64,000 bases of DNA from Belliella buryatensis. Lineage in GTDB: Bacteria > Bacteroidota > Bacteroidia > Cytophagales > Cyclobacteriaceae. The notes beneath the pieces are model-generated. The model made no database searches and had not been told where the DNA came from. It worked only from the letters and a program-made list of their open reading frames with translations. Location: assembly GCF_900188245.1 (NCBI RefSeq), contig NZ_FZOK01000004.1, positions 62,001-126,000 of the forward strand, written 5' to 3'. Positions within the stretch are counted from its first letter, which is position 1. The number at the start of each line of letters is the position of its first letter. Shown here piece after piece: positions 55,283 to 63,358 of this stretch. A program made the position numbers and the translations under genes.

Positions 55283-56311
55283 ATGAAACAAGTAGCAATA
55301 CTTTCTATTGATGGTGGTGGGATCAGAGGAGTAATCCCAGGAACAATCCTTCAATTAATTGAGGAAAAAATTCAAGAAAAAACTCAAAATCCTCAAGCTA
55401 GACTTGTTGATTATTTTGATTTTGTAGCAGGTACAAGCACTGGAGGCATCTTGGGGTGTGGTATGTTGATGCCTGATCATATAGATCCTACAAGACCAAA
55501 ATTCCGTATGGAAGAGGTAGTCAATCTCTACATGGAAAATGGAGGCGAGATATTTAAAAAACCATTTGGACATAAATTAAGGACAGTTTTTGGGATTAAG
55601 GAAGCTAAATATCCCAATAAGGCTTTAATCCAAGCTTTAGAAAAATATTTTGGCAACATTTATTTAAGTGAATTGATGAAGCCTTGTCTTTTTGCTTCCT
55701 ATGATATTGAGAGTAGAAGTGCCAAATTTTTCAAACATGGCTATGCTTGCAAAGACGAATCCCATGATTTTTTTGTAAAAGATATAGCACAAGCTACTGC
55801 TGCTGCCCCCACCTATTTTGAAGCTGCACTGATCAAGTCTAGGTTTGGCTCCGCTTACCCATTGATAGACGGAGGAGTTTTTGCCAATAACCCTGCCATG
55901 TGTGCCTATGCTGAGGCAAGGAAATGTACATTTGAAAATATCGAGAATCCTACTTCTAAGGATATGCTGATGATTTCTTTCGGCACAGGGTCTGTAAAAG
56001 AACCATTTCCATACGAAAGAGCGAGAAGATTTGGTCTTGTTCAATGGATCAAGCCCCTGATAGATATTATGATGTCTGGAAATTCTGAAACAGTTTCTCA
56101 TCAGTTAAAATGGCTCTTTGATGCCGGGAATAATCAGGATGGGTTTATTAGGGTAGAGCCAGACCTCCATGAAGCTAGTCCAGATATGGATGATGCCAGC
56201 CCAAAAAACTTAAAAGCTTTAAAAAATGCAGCAATCAAATATGTCAAGGACAATCCAGAACAAATCAATGAAATAGTTACCAAACTAATCAATAATAAAA
56301 AAGAAGCTTAA
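55283..56311 (+). CDS. Patatin-like phospholipase
   Basis: A 342-residue cytoplasmic or membrane-associated lipid acyl hydrolase. The oxyanion motif is DGGGIRGVIPG (residues 10-20), the nucleophile is Ser52 in GTSTGG, and the catalytic Asp196 is in LIDGGVFANNP. All are present, so it should be active. Bacterial patatins include housekeeping phospholipases and effectors of cyclic-nucleotide defence (CapV), but no cyclase or CBASS partner is adjacent. A strong terminator follows. Confidence 0.9.
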   Translation: MKQVAILSIDGGGIRGVIPGTILQLIEEKIQEKTQNPQARLVDYFDFVAGTSTGGILGCGMLMPDHIDPTRPKFRMEEVVNLYMENGGEIFKKPFGHKLRTVFGIKEAKYPNKALIQALEKYFGNIYLSELMKPCLFASYDIESRSAKFFKHGYACKDESHDFFVKDIAQATAAAPTYFEAALIKSRFGSAYPLIDGGVFANNPAMCAYAEARKCTFENIENPTSKDMLMISFGTGSVKEPFPYERARRFGLVQWIKPLIDIMMSGNSETVSHQLKWLFDAGNNQDGFIRVEPDLHEASPDMDDASPKNLKALKNAAIKYVKDNPEQINEIVTKLINNKKEA

Positions 56312-56347
56312 AAAATGGGGTTGCATTTAAAAACAACCCCATTTTTT
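56311..56347. terminator. Bidirectional terminator between patatin and the secreted hypothetical gene
   Basis: AAAAATGGGGTTG and CAACCCCATTTTT form a 13-bp stem with a 10-base loop and a T-run. The stem begins at the last base of the patatin stop codon. It is 20 bases from the convergent gene. Confidence 0.9.
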
Positions 56348-56366
56348 ATTAATATATCATTCCAGA

Positions 56367-57158
56367 TCATCTCACAGTCCCTTCTAGTGTAGCTAAATAA
56401 ACCCATTTTTGATCTCTTGATTTCAAGCCTTGTTCAATTTTGACTCGTTGATCTGCTGTAGAATCCATATCTTCATATTCTTGAGCATTGAAAAATTGAA
56501 CATAATCTTTATACATATTCATTGTAAGGTGAGTTGATTTGGCTTCACTTCCAAAAGGTAAGGCTGTTCTAAGCAGGACCCAACTTCCCATCAATCCTTT
56601 TTCAATCCTACTTTGGTGAATAGGTAGAAAAACCTCTTTTTCGGCCCTTTCATATTCTTGAAATTGACCTTCCGCAGCTTTCATCAAATCAAAAGATGCT
56701 AAAACACCCCGTTTCATTTTAAAACTATCTTTGCTATTGGCTATTTGTTGCATGTAAGACCTTTGCTTAAGATCAAACGCCCGGTTAGCAAGTAAAAACT
56801 TATCCTTAACCGCTTTAGCATTTAAATGTGGGTATGCAATCATGGCGTACTTTACCAAATCTTCTTCATTTAAGCCACTCATCATGGCAACTGGGTTATC
56901 ATAATAAGTAATAGTAATGTATTGAAATTCACCTGAATCTGCTCCTGACTGTAATGACCAAAAGTCCCAGCCAGAGATTTTTTTGTCATTGATTGCAGAT
57001 TGATATACTTTTTCCATAAAGTCTTTATGTTCTATGAAATCATACATTTCCGAAGATTCTACTTTGAAAAATTCAAAGACTAAATATCTGGTTTCTTGAG
57101 CCCATATTGATCCAGACAATAGGGCCAAAAGCAAGAGCATTAAGATTGATCTTTTCAT
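56367..57158 (-). CDS. Secreted hypothetical protein with duplicated alpha/beta units
   Basis: A 263-residue protein with a signal peptide (residues 1-21, ending SGSIWAQ) that I do not recognise. The mature part appears to be two similar units of about 115 residues. The first carries LVFEFFKVESSEMYDFIE and ISGWDFWSLQSG. The second carries ASFDLMKAAEGQFQEYERAE and GLMGSWVLLRTALPFG, which suggests an internal duplication of a dimeric alpha/beta-barrel-like fold. No catalytic motif is evident. It is convergent with the patatin gene and divergent from the aminotransferase gene. Confidence 0.65.
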   Translation of the reverse strand: MKRSILMLLLLALLSGSIWAQETRYLVFEFFKVESSEMYDFIEHKDFMEKVYQSAINDKKISGWDFWSLQSGADSGEFQYITITYYDNPVAMMSGLNEEDLVKYAMIAYPHLNAKAVKDKFLLANRAFDLKQRSYMQQIANSKDSFKMKRGVLASFDLMKAAEGQFQEYERAEKEVFLPIHQSRIEKGLMGSWVLLRTALPFGSEAKSTHLTMNMYKDYVQFFNAQEYEDMDSTADQRVKIEQGLKSRDQKWVYLATLEGTVR

Positions 57159-57382
57159 TGCTTAAGGGGTTAGATTTCTAATTCATTGTTCTTTCTTTAA
57201 AATTTAGGAATTTTATTTTGCTTTTAATAATTTACACCAACTTTTTTGTCTATTGAACAAGACTATAGTAAAATATTCCTGATCATAAGTTTAATTTACT
57301 TTAATATGAAAAGTATAAAAAGTGTATTAGGAATAAGTTTCCGATATTAGTACCTTTTAGCATTGAATTAAAGTCACAACTT

Positions 57383-58507
57383 ATGAATGTATCTAGAAGA
57401 GATTGGTTAAAAAAATCCTCCTTGACCGCAGGTCTAGCATTTTTGGGGGGATTTGGCACATACAATTCTTTGACAGCTGAGGAGGAAACCAAGTTCAACC
57501 CAAGACCCTTAGAACCTCTCATCCGTCTAGGTTCAAACGAGAACCCTTATGGCCCATCTCAATCGATGCGAGAGGCAATGCAAAAAGGTTTTGATCTTTC
57601 ATGCAGATATCCTTGGGCATATAATCAACCTTTGATTGATATGATTGCTGCCAAAGAGGGGGTGCCATCTGATCATATCGTACTTACGGCTGGATCTACA
57701 GAAGGATTGAAAATCGCCGGACTTACCTATGCTAATAATGGAGGTGAGATCATTTCTGGTCTTCCTACATTTCTATCACTGATGACATATGCGGAGATTT
57801 GGGGAGGCAGAGTCAATTGGGTACCTCTGGATCAAGAGATGAACTTTGACCTTCCTGAAATGGAAAATCGAATCAGTAGCAATACCAAATTAGTCTTTCT
57901 ATGCAATCCCAATAATCCAACTGGCAAACTGCTTCCTGCTCAGCAAGTCATGGATTTTTGCGAATCTGTGAGTAACAAGACCATGGTGTTCAGCGATGAA
58001 GCATACTATGACTACATAGAAGACACTAATTATCCTTCAATGGTAGAATTGGTCAAAAAGGGGAAAAATGTCATTGTATCAAAAACCTTATCTAAAATTT
58101 ATGGTCTTGCTGGAATCAGAATTGGATACCTAATTGCCAAGCCTGAAATTGCTGCGGATTTATCTGGACGAGTTGTAGCCAATCTCAATATAATGGCCAT
58201 AGAGGCAGCTAAAGCAGCACTAAGTGATGACGAGTTTTATCAGTTCAGCTTGCAAAAAAATATTGAAGCTAGAAAGTCAATTGAAATGACACTTGATCGT
58301 TTAGGACTACAGTATTTACATTCGCAAGCAAATTTTGTGTTTTTTGATGCCAAACAAGATGTAGTACAACTTGCAGAGAAAATGCGAGAAAAAGGTGTAA
58401 TAATTGGCAGACCTTTCCCCCCATTCAATGAATGGTGTAGAATCAGCACAGGAACTATGGAAGAAGTATCTGTTTTTAATCAAGCAATCACGGCACTTTA
58501 TACCTAA
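57383..58507 (+). CDS. Tat-exported histidinol-phosphate-aminotransferase-like PLP enzyme
   Basis: A 374-residue fold-type I PLP enzyme close to HisC. A twin-arginine signal SRRDWLKKSS is followed by a hydrophobic stretch (SLTAGLAFLGGFG), which implies export of the folded protein. The aminotransferase core shows GSNENPYGPSQSM, VFLCNPNNPTGK, SDEAYYDYIE and the PLP lysine Lys238 in TLSKIYGLAGIRIGY. The substrate is unknown, but a periplasmic imidazole or amino acid is implied. GNAT and membrane-protein genes follow at 9 and 12 bases, consistent with one transcript. Confidence 0.88.
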   Translation: MNVSRRDWLKKSSLTAGLAFLGGFGTYNSLTAEEETKFNPRPLEPLIRLGSNENPYGPSQSMREAMQKGFDLSCRYPWAYNQPLIDMIAAKEGVPSDHIVLTAGSTEGLKIAGLTYANNGGEIISGLPTFLSLMTYAEIWGGRVNWVPLDQEMNFDLPEMENRISSNTKLVFLCNPNNPTGKLLPAQQVMDFCESVSNKTMVFSDEAYYDYIEDTNYPSMVELVKKGKNVIVSKTLSKIYGLAGIRIGYLIAKPEIAADLSGRVVANLNIMAIEAAKAALSDDEFYQFSLQKNIEARKSIEMTLDRLGLQYLHSQANFVFFDAKQDVVQLAEKMREKGVIIGRPFPPFNEWCRISTGTMEEVSVFNQAITALYT

Positions 58508-58516
58508 TAAAACAAC

Positions 58517-59080
58517 ATGCAAATTGACTTTAATTTGAAACTTGAAAGTGAGAAGTTGTTATTAAGGCCACTTTTGGAGAGTGACTTGGCTCAGCTTTTT
58601 GAATTTACACAAGAATCAGAAATGTGGAAGTTTTATACTCATGACCTTTCTAATAAAGATGGATTAATTGATTGGGCTAGACCTGCTTTGAAAAAAGACA
58701 GGTTGCAATTTGTGATTATAGATAAAGCCGAGAATATCATTTTGGGTTCTACTGCTTTTGGAAACTACGCTCTGAGAGATAGAAGAATTGAGATCGGGTG
58801 GACATGGTTGGCTAAACCACATCAGGGAAGTGGAATCAATGCACAAGTCAAACAGATCATGCTAACTTATGCATTTGAAAAACTTTACATGGAAAGGGTA
58901 GAATTCAAAACTGACGTGCTCAATACGCAAGCAAGAAAAGCTCTTAGAAACATTGGAGCGATTGAAGAGGGCGTACTCAGAAGTCATACATTGATGACTA
59001 AGGAAAGAAGGAGGGACACCATTTACTATAGTATTCTGAAGTCAGAATGGAATCATATCAAAAGAGAAAATGACTGGTAA
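58517..59080 (+). CDS. GNAT-family N-acetyltransferase (RimJ/RimL-like)
   Basis: A 187-residue cytoplasmic acetyltransferase with the GNAT fold. The beta2-beta4 region has SEKLLLRPLLESDLAQLFEF, a typical RimJ/RimL start. The acetyl-CoA pyrophosphate loop is the degenerate AKPHQGSGINAQVK. The final part (VEFKTDVLNTQARKALRNIG then GVLRSHTLM) is the usual alpha4/beta region. Substrates are usually amino-terminal or small amine groups. It lies 9 bases downstream of the Tat aminotransferase gene and 12 bases upstream of the small membrane protein. Confidence 0.88.
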   Translation: MQIDFNLKLESEKLLLRPLLESDLAQLFEFTQESEMWKFYTHDLSNKDGLIDWARPALKKDRLQFVIIDKAENIILGSTAFGNYALRDRRIEIGWTWLAKPHQGSGINAQVKQIMLTYAFEKLYMERVEFKTDVLNTQARKALRNIGAIEEGVLRSHTLMTKERRRDTIYYSILKSEWNHIKRENDW

Positions 59081-59092
59081 ACCCCAAAAGCT

Positions 59093-59509
59093 ATGATAGA
59101 TAATATTCTCAGTATTGAAAGAAAAGCTAAATTGATTTTAAGATATGGAATAGCCTTCTATTTCATTTATTTCGGTATTATAAACCTGTGGGGAGCATTA
59201 AGTTCAAACGGGAATATACTAACGGGAGGCATTGTCATGCTACTAGGTTTGTGTATTGGTGGACTGATTTTGTCCCACTTCAAACAACCAAAGCTAAGTG
59301 CGATTGGAGCTGGTATAGCAGCTGTCTTTTTTTTAATTGTAGTAGCCATATTAGCATTTATGGAAATCAGAGATGGTTTTTCTATGCAAATGATACTCTT
59401 AAGAGTAATTAAAGATTTACTGCTTGCTATCGCTTGTGTGGTGCTCTGTGGAGAATCACTAAAGGAAGTGATTAGGGAAAAAATCACAAAGCCATTTCCT
59501 GTGAGGTAG
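59093..59509 (+). CDS. Small membrane protein of unknown function
   Basis: A 138-residue protein with four hydrophobic helices (about 15-33, 41-59, 66-88 and 98-118) and a basic C-terminal tail. I do not recognise the family. The last codons overlap the upstream arm of a terminator hairpin. It follows the GNAT gene with 12 bases between, so it is probably the last gene of the aminotransferase-GNAT operon. An integral inner-membrane location is expected. Confidence 0.6.
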   Translation: MIDNILSIERKAKLILRYGIAFYFIYFGIINLWGALSSNGNILTGGIVMLLGLCIGGLILSHFKQPKLSAIGAGIAAVFFLIVVAILAFMEIRDGFSMQMILLRVIKDLLLAIACVVLCGESLKEVIREKITKPFPVR

Positions 59510-59531
59510 GAAATGGCTTTGTATTTATTTT
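59486..59531. terminator. Terminator overlapping the end of the membrane-protein gene
   Basis: ACAAAGCCATTTCC and GGAAATGGCTTTGT form a perfect 14-bp stem with a 9-base loop, followed by TATTTATTTTTT. The upstream arm lies within the last eight codons and the stop codon touches the second arm. Confidence 0.85.
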
Positions 59532-59716
59532 TTATATTCGAATCTGATTATACACTTAACCTCCTGTAAATCAATGCATAGGGCTAATTGGTTACTATTT
59601 GTCAATATCAATTAGTCTCTATTATCTATCAGTACCAAGGTTAAGCTAATTGGATTTTTTTATGTAGCTACTGGAAAAATTTTGTGTATCGACATATCCA
59701 AATTAGCTAATTATAG

Positions 59717-62482
59717 CTACTCTGCTCTATTTTTACCTCCAAAACTCCTCAAGTTGTAGGTTACACTCAACATGACGAATCTGGTTAGCACATTAGTTCT
59801 CTGATCTTGGATAAATACATCTGTCACGTCTCTTGAGATCGCTGTGTTTTGATTGAGTAGATCAAATATAGTCAATTTGGCTTCAAGTTGCTCTTTTGCT
59901 CCAAACCTATAACCGATATCAGCATTCATCAGCATGATTGTTCTATCAAAGCCATCTCCTAGCCCTTGAAACACCATATGATTCATATTTGAACTGATGA
60001 ATAAGCCTCCTAAAAATTGCCAATACAAATCTAATCTGGTATTTTGTGTATAAAAATTATTATTCAAAGATGTCTGAATACTGCTTCGAATTGTATTGAA
60101 GCTACCTTCCGTCGATAGGTTGAAATCTACCCTTTCACTGATGTTACTACTAATTCCAACACCTGGACCTACAGCGAAATTTTTATTAATATTTAACTGA
60201 TCATTGATCAAACCGGGCCTATTGGAGTAATTTACTCTTGTGCTAATATTAATGTTACTTTTTAATGCAGACAATGGAAAACCAAATGACATGTAAGTTC
60301 TTGCATCCCAATATCCATCTAAATTGACGGGTTTATTGAATTGTCCACCTTGCCTCAAAAGTACTTCTCCATCTATTAAAGTATCCCTAGCAGCTACAAG
60401 CGTGGAGTTGCCGAGATAATTATTCCTCGTTGAGCCTGATACAAACATAAAGAATGACCTTGAAGACTCAGTGTCTATTTTTCTTAACCTCGCGAATAAT
60501 CTGTGCTCATACTCTTGAACTAGATCTGCATTTCCTGAAAAGATTTGAATTGGATTTCTATTATCAATTACTTCTTGCAACTGTCTTATGGAAGGGGCAT
60601 CCGTTCTTGTTCTGTAATCTAGTCTGATATTCGTTTTTTCAGAGGCATTGAAATTGATCACAGCTCTTGGTATGATATTTTTGAAAGTCCTCTGTGTATT
60701 TTCAAAACCTGGGAAAATCCTATCACTATCCAAATTTGAAACTTCATAATCTACAGAAGTGAAGATCCTGAACTTTTCATTGTTGAACCTGTATCCAATT
60801 CCACTTCGCTGCTGCAAATAGGTGTTTTCAAAGGTGTTTGATAATGTGGAGTCTAGTTGGAAGTTCATAGACTCGGCTTCTCTTTGTCTCACATCTTGTT
60901 CTGTTCGACCGATATCATTGCCAATACTGTATTGTAATCTCAACTGAGACTTTTCAGATATTGGTTCATTATAATCAAACCTTACCCTGTAATTGAAATT
61001 ATTGGAATTAAAAATGGTGTTTTGAATCAAGCTGTCAATCTGATTGGTACTGAAATCTCTATTGACAGAGGTTAGTCTACTTTCTCTGTCACTGCTATTC
61101 AGTCTAGTAGTTGCACTGGTGGAAAGCACTCTTCCTGGTTTGGCAAACTTATATCTGTAAGTGAAATCATTGTCAAAACTGAACCAATTGCTAGAACCTG
61201 AAGTCGTATTTACAATTTCGTTGATTGGATTTTGTCTATCAAATAAGTTCTGCGCTACAGTAGTATTGATATAATCTCTTTCTTGATAATTAAATCTTGG
61301 TCGCCAAATGATCGCATGTCTATCTGTAATGTCATAATCTAACCTCATATCTAATCTATGACGTCTACTATTACTGATATTATTCGTCTCCTGGTCATAC
61401 AGTTGTAAACTATCGCTAGGTAGTATGTACGTTCTAGAAGATATTCTATTTAATGTATTTCTATTATCATTAAAGAAATAAGAACCAGTAAATTTGGCCT
61501 TGCCCTCGTCAAATTTATCAGAGAAATTCACCCCTAAAGCATTGGTAACTGTGATACCTGGCCTCTCCCAAGTTTGAAGAGGATTGCCACCTCTTCCTCC
61601 TCCGCCAGCTTGACCACCTTCTTCGCCAAAGGCACCCGAAAGATCGTCAGAAGAGAAGTTTTGCTGATTGATATTATTTGTCAAGCCCAAAACTGTTGTT
61701 CGCCTTGTCCCATTGAAGAAATTCAACGCGCCACTGCCAATGTAATTATTATCAGTACCATATCCTCCCGAAAGCCTACCAAACATGCCCGACTTCACTT
61801 CCTTTTTGGTGATGATATTGATAGTTTTTATCGTATTCCCATCATCAAAACCAGTCAAAACGGCTTGGTCACTTCTTTGATCCAAAAATTCGATTTTATC
61901 GATAATTTCCACAGGTAAGTTAGCCATAGCCATAGCTGGATTATCTCCGAAGAAAGGCTCTCCATCTACCAATACCCTTCCAACTACCTCACCTTGAACC
62001 TCAATAGTACCTCCCCGCATCACTACGCCGGGCATTTTTCTAATTAATTCATCAGCATTGGCTTGTGGACGAGTTTTGAATGCATTGGCATTGAAAGCCA
62101 CCGTATCACCTTTGACTTCACCAGTCAGAATCTGTGCCTTGATTTCAAAAGTTTCTAACAATTCCCCATCTTCAGATATTTCAATATCACCAAGGTTATT
62201 ATTTTCTAACCTTTCTATCTTTTTTGTGAATTTAGTATAACCAACAAAAGTCACTTCTATGTTGAAAGTATTGATTGTGGGCTTCTTGAAAGAAAATACA
62301 CCATTTCCATCCGTGAATGTAGATGCGATCGTCTCGTTAAACTCGGATTTGATAAACACATAAGCACCCGGAAGGGTCTCTTTGGTGTTTTTATCCACTA
62401 CTCTACCACTGATAGATTGAGCAATACTATTTGACGAGAGAATCAGAAGAAATCCAAGAAGAAGAAAAGTATTTTTAAGCAT
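59717..62482 (-). CDS. TonB-dependent receptor, outer-membrane beta-barrel family
   Basis: A 921-residue outer-membrane protein with a signal peptide (residues 1-21). A carboxypeptidase-regulatory-like (CarboxypepD_reg) domain covers about 22-105 (SISGRVVDKNTKETLPGAYV). A plug follows at about 125-230 (ADELIRKMPGVVMRGGTIEV, VLVDGEPFFGD) and then a long beta-barrel to the C-terminus, with a Gly-rich loop (GGQAGGGGRGGN) near residue 295. Such proteins import or sense large ligands in a TonB-dependent way. There is no SusD partner, so it is not a typical polysaccharide-utilisation pair. The ligand is unknown. Confidence 0.9.
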   Translation of the reverse strand: MLKNTFLLLGFLLILSSNSIAQSISGRVVDKNTKETLPGAYVFIKSEFNETIASTFTDGNGVFSFKKPTINTFNIEVTFVGYTKFTKKIERLENNNLGDIEISEDGELLETFEIKAQILTGEVKGDTVAFNANAFKTRPQANADELIRKMPGVVMRGGTIEVQGEVVGRVLVDGEPFFGDNPAMAMANLPVEIIDKIEFLDQRSDQAVLTGFDDGNTIKTINIITKKEVKSGMFGRLSGGYGTDNNYIGSGALNFFNGTRRTTVLGLTNNINQQNFSSDDLSGAFGEEGGQAGGGGRGGNPLQTWERPGITVTNALGVNFSDKFDEGKAKFTGSYFFNDNRNTLNRISSRTYILPSDSLQLYDQETNNISNSRRHRLDMRLDYDITDRHAIIWRPRFNYQERDYINTTVAQNLFDRQNPINEIVNTTSGSSNWFSFDNDFTYRYKFAKPGRVLSTSATTRLNSSDRESRLTSVNRDFSTNQIDSLIQNTIFNSNNFNYRVRFDYNEPISEKSQLRLQYSIGNDIGRTEQDVRQREAESMNFQLDSTLSNTFENTYLQQRSGIGYRFNNEKFRIFTSVDYEVSNLDSDRIFPGFENTQRTFKNIIPRAVINFNASEKTNIRLDYRTRTDAPSIRQLQEVIDNRNPIQIFSGNADLVQEYEHRLFARLRKIDTESSRSFFMFVSGSTRNNYLGNSTLVAARDTLIDGEVLLRQGGQFNKPVNLDGYWDARTYMSFGFPLSALKSNINISTRVNYSNRPGLINDQLNINKNFAVGPGVGISSNISERVDFNLSTEGSFNTIRSSIQTSLNNNFYTQNTRLDLYWQFLGGLFISSNMNHMVFQGLGDGFDRTIMLMNADIGYRFGAKEQLEAKLTIFDLLNQNTAISRDVTDVFIQDQRTNVLTRFVMLSVTYNLRSFGGKNRAE

Positions 62483-62763
62483 TTTGTTAATTGAATGAAT
62501 GATAAACTCTAGGTTTTGAATTAGGTTTGAATCAATTACAAAATTAGATTTTCCACCATCCTAACTCAAACCATTAGTCAAATAGAAAGTCCACTTACTT
62601 TACCTTTATGTTATTGGTTTAAAACAAATGCTGAAAGGTTTAAAAATCCGATTAATAATAACAAACTGATCAAAAACAGCGAAATTGAGCATTTACATTT
62701 TCCAAAGAAAATTGATTAAATTACCGACTATAACAAACAACCTTTTTACGCAGCAAAAAAACT

Positions 62764-63240
62764 ATGAAAAAGCAACTCTTAAATTTCGGTTTTGTCTTGG
62801 CAATGGCTTCAATGATGATCTCTTGCCAAAAGTCTAAAGAGACTGAAAATCTAGTGATAGATGACGAAATGTTTGAAACAGGTGAGATTCCTGATGATTT
62901 TATCGATCATCATACTGCTATGACTTCATTAGATTATATGGGCATTTACAAAGGCGTGCTCCCATGTGCAGATTGTGAAGGTATTGAAACAATTATCGAA
63001 TTGGGAAGTGGAAATTCTTATGTTAAAAAAGTTATATATCTCGGAAAAGGAGATCAAAAAGTTATAGAAAGCGGTGGCACCTTTACTTGGAATGATGACG
63101 GTAATACTATTACGCTTAATGAAGAGGATGCCCCAAATATGTACTTCGTTGGTGAAAATGTACTCTTTCATCTTGACCTAGATGGTAATAGAATTGAGGG
63201 AGAATTGGCTTCTAAATATAGACTTGAGAAAACTTCTTGA
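62764..63240 (+). CDS. NlpE-like copper-homeostasis lipoprotein
   Basis: A 158-residue lipoprotein with lipobox MMISC after a short leader. The mature half has the NlpE N-terminal domain: YKGVLPCADCEGIETIIEL with the Cys-x-x-Cys motif, then EDAPNMYFVGENVLFHLDLDG. NlpE senses envelope stress, including copper, by signalling to the Cpx system in proteobacteria; in Bacteroidota no Cpx partner is assigned, so the role here is inferred. The acidic linker EMFETGEIPDDF follows the lipid anchor. A hairpin terminator lies downstream. Confidence 0.88.
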   Translation: MKKQLLNFGFVLAMASMMISCQKSKETENLVIDDEMFETGEIPDDFIDHHTAMTSLDYMGIYKGVLPCADCEGIETIIELGSGNSYVKKVIYLGKGDQKVIESGGTFTWNDDGNTITLNEEDAPNMYFVGENVLFHLDLDGNRIEGELASKYRLEKTS

Positions 63241-63266
63241 GGCACTTCTTTTTCACTTTTAAGAAA

Positions 63267-63308
63267 CAATAAAAAAAGCCTGGTCTAACGATCAGGCTTT
63301 TTTTATTG
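63267..63308. terminator. Bidirectional terminator between NlpE-like and tricorn-like genes
   Basis: CAATAAAAAAAGCCTG and CAGGCTTTTTTTATTG form a perfect 16-bp stem with a 10-base loop. Each strand carries a T-run. Confidence 0.9.
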
Positions 63309-63358
63309 TTAATTTAATTATTGAACAAAGTACACATAATAAATTGATTACAAATACT

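Noticed and set aside
55664-56101. 145-codon open frame antisense to the patatin gene
   Set aside because: Same region encodes the catalytic half of patatin on the plus strand; no start or domain is visible in the antisense frame.
55283-56311. CBASS-type defence locus around the patatin
   Set aside because: No cyclic-nucleotide synthase, ubiquitin-like or effector partner gene is adjacent; neighbours are ordinary transport and secreted genes.
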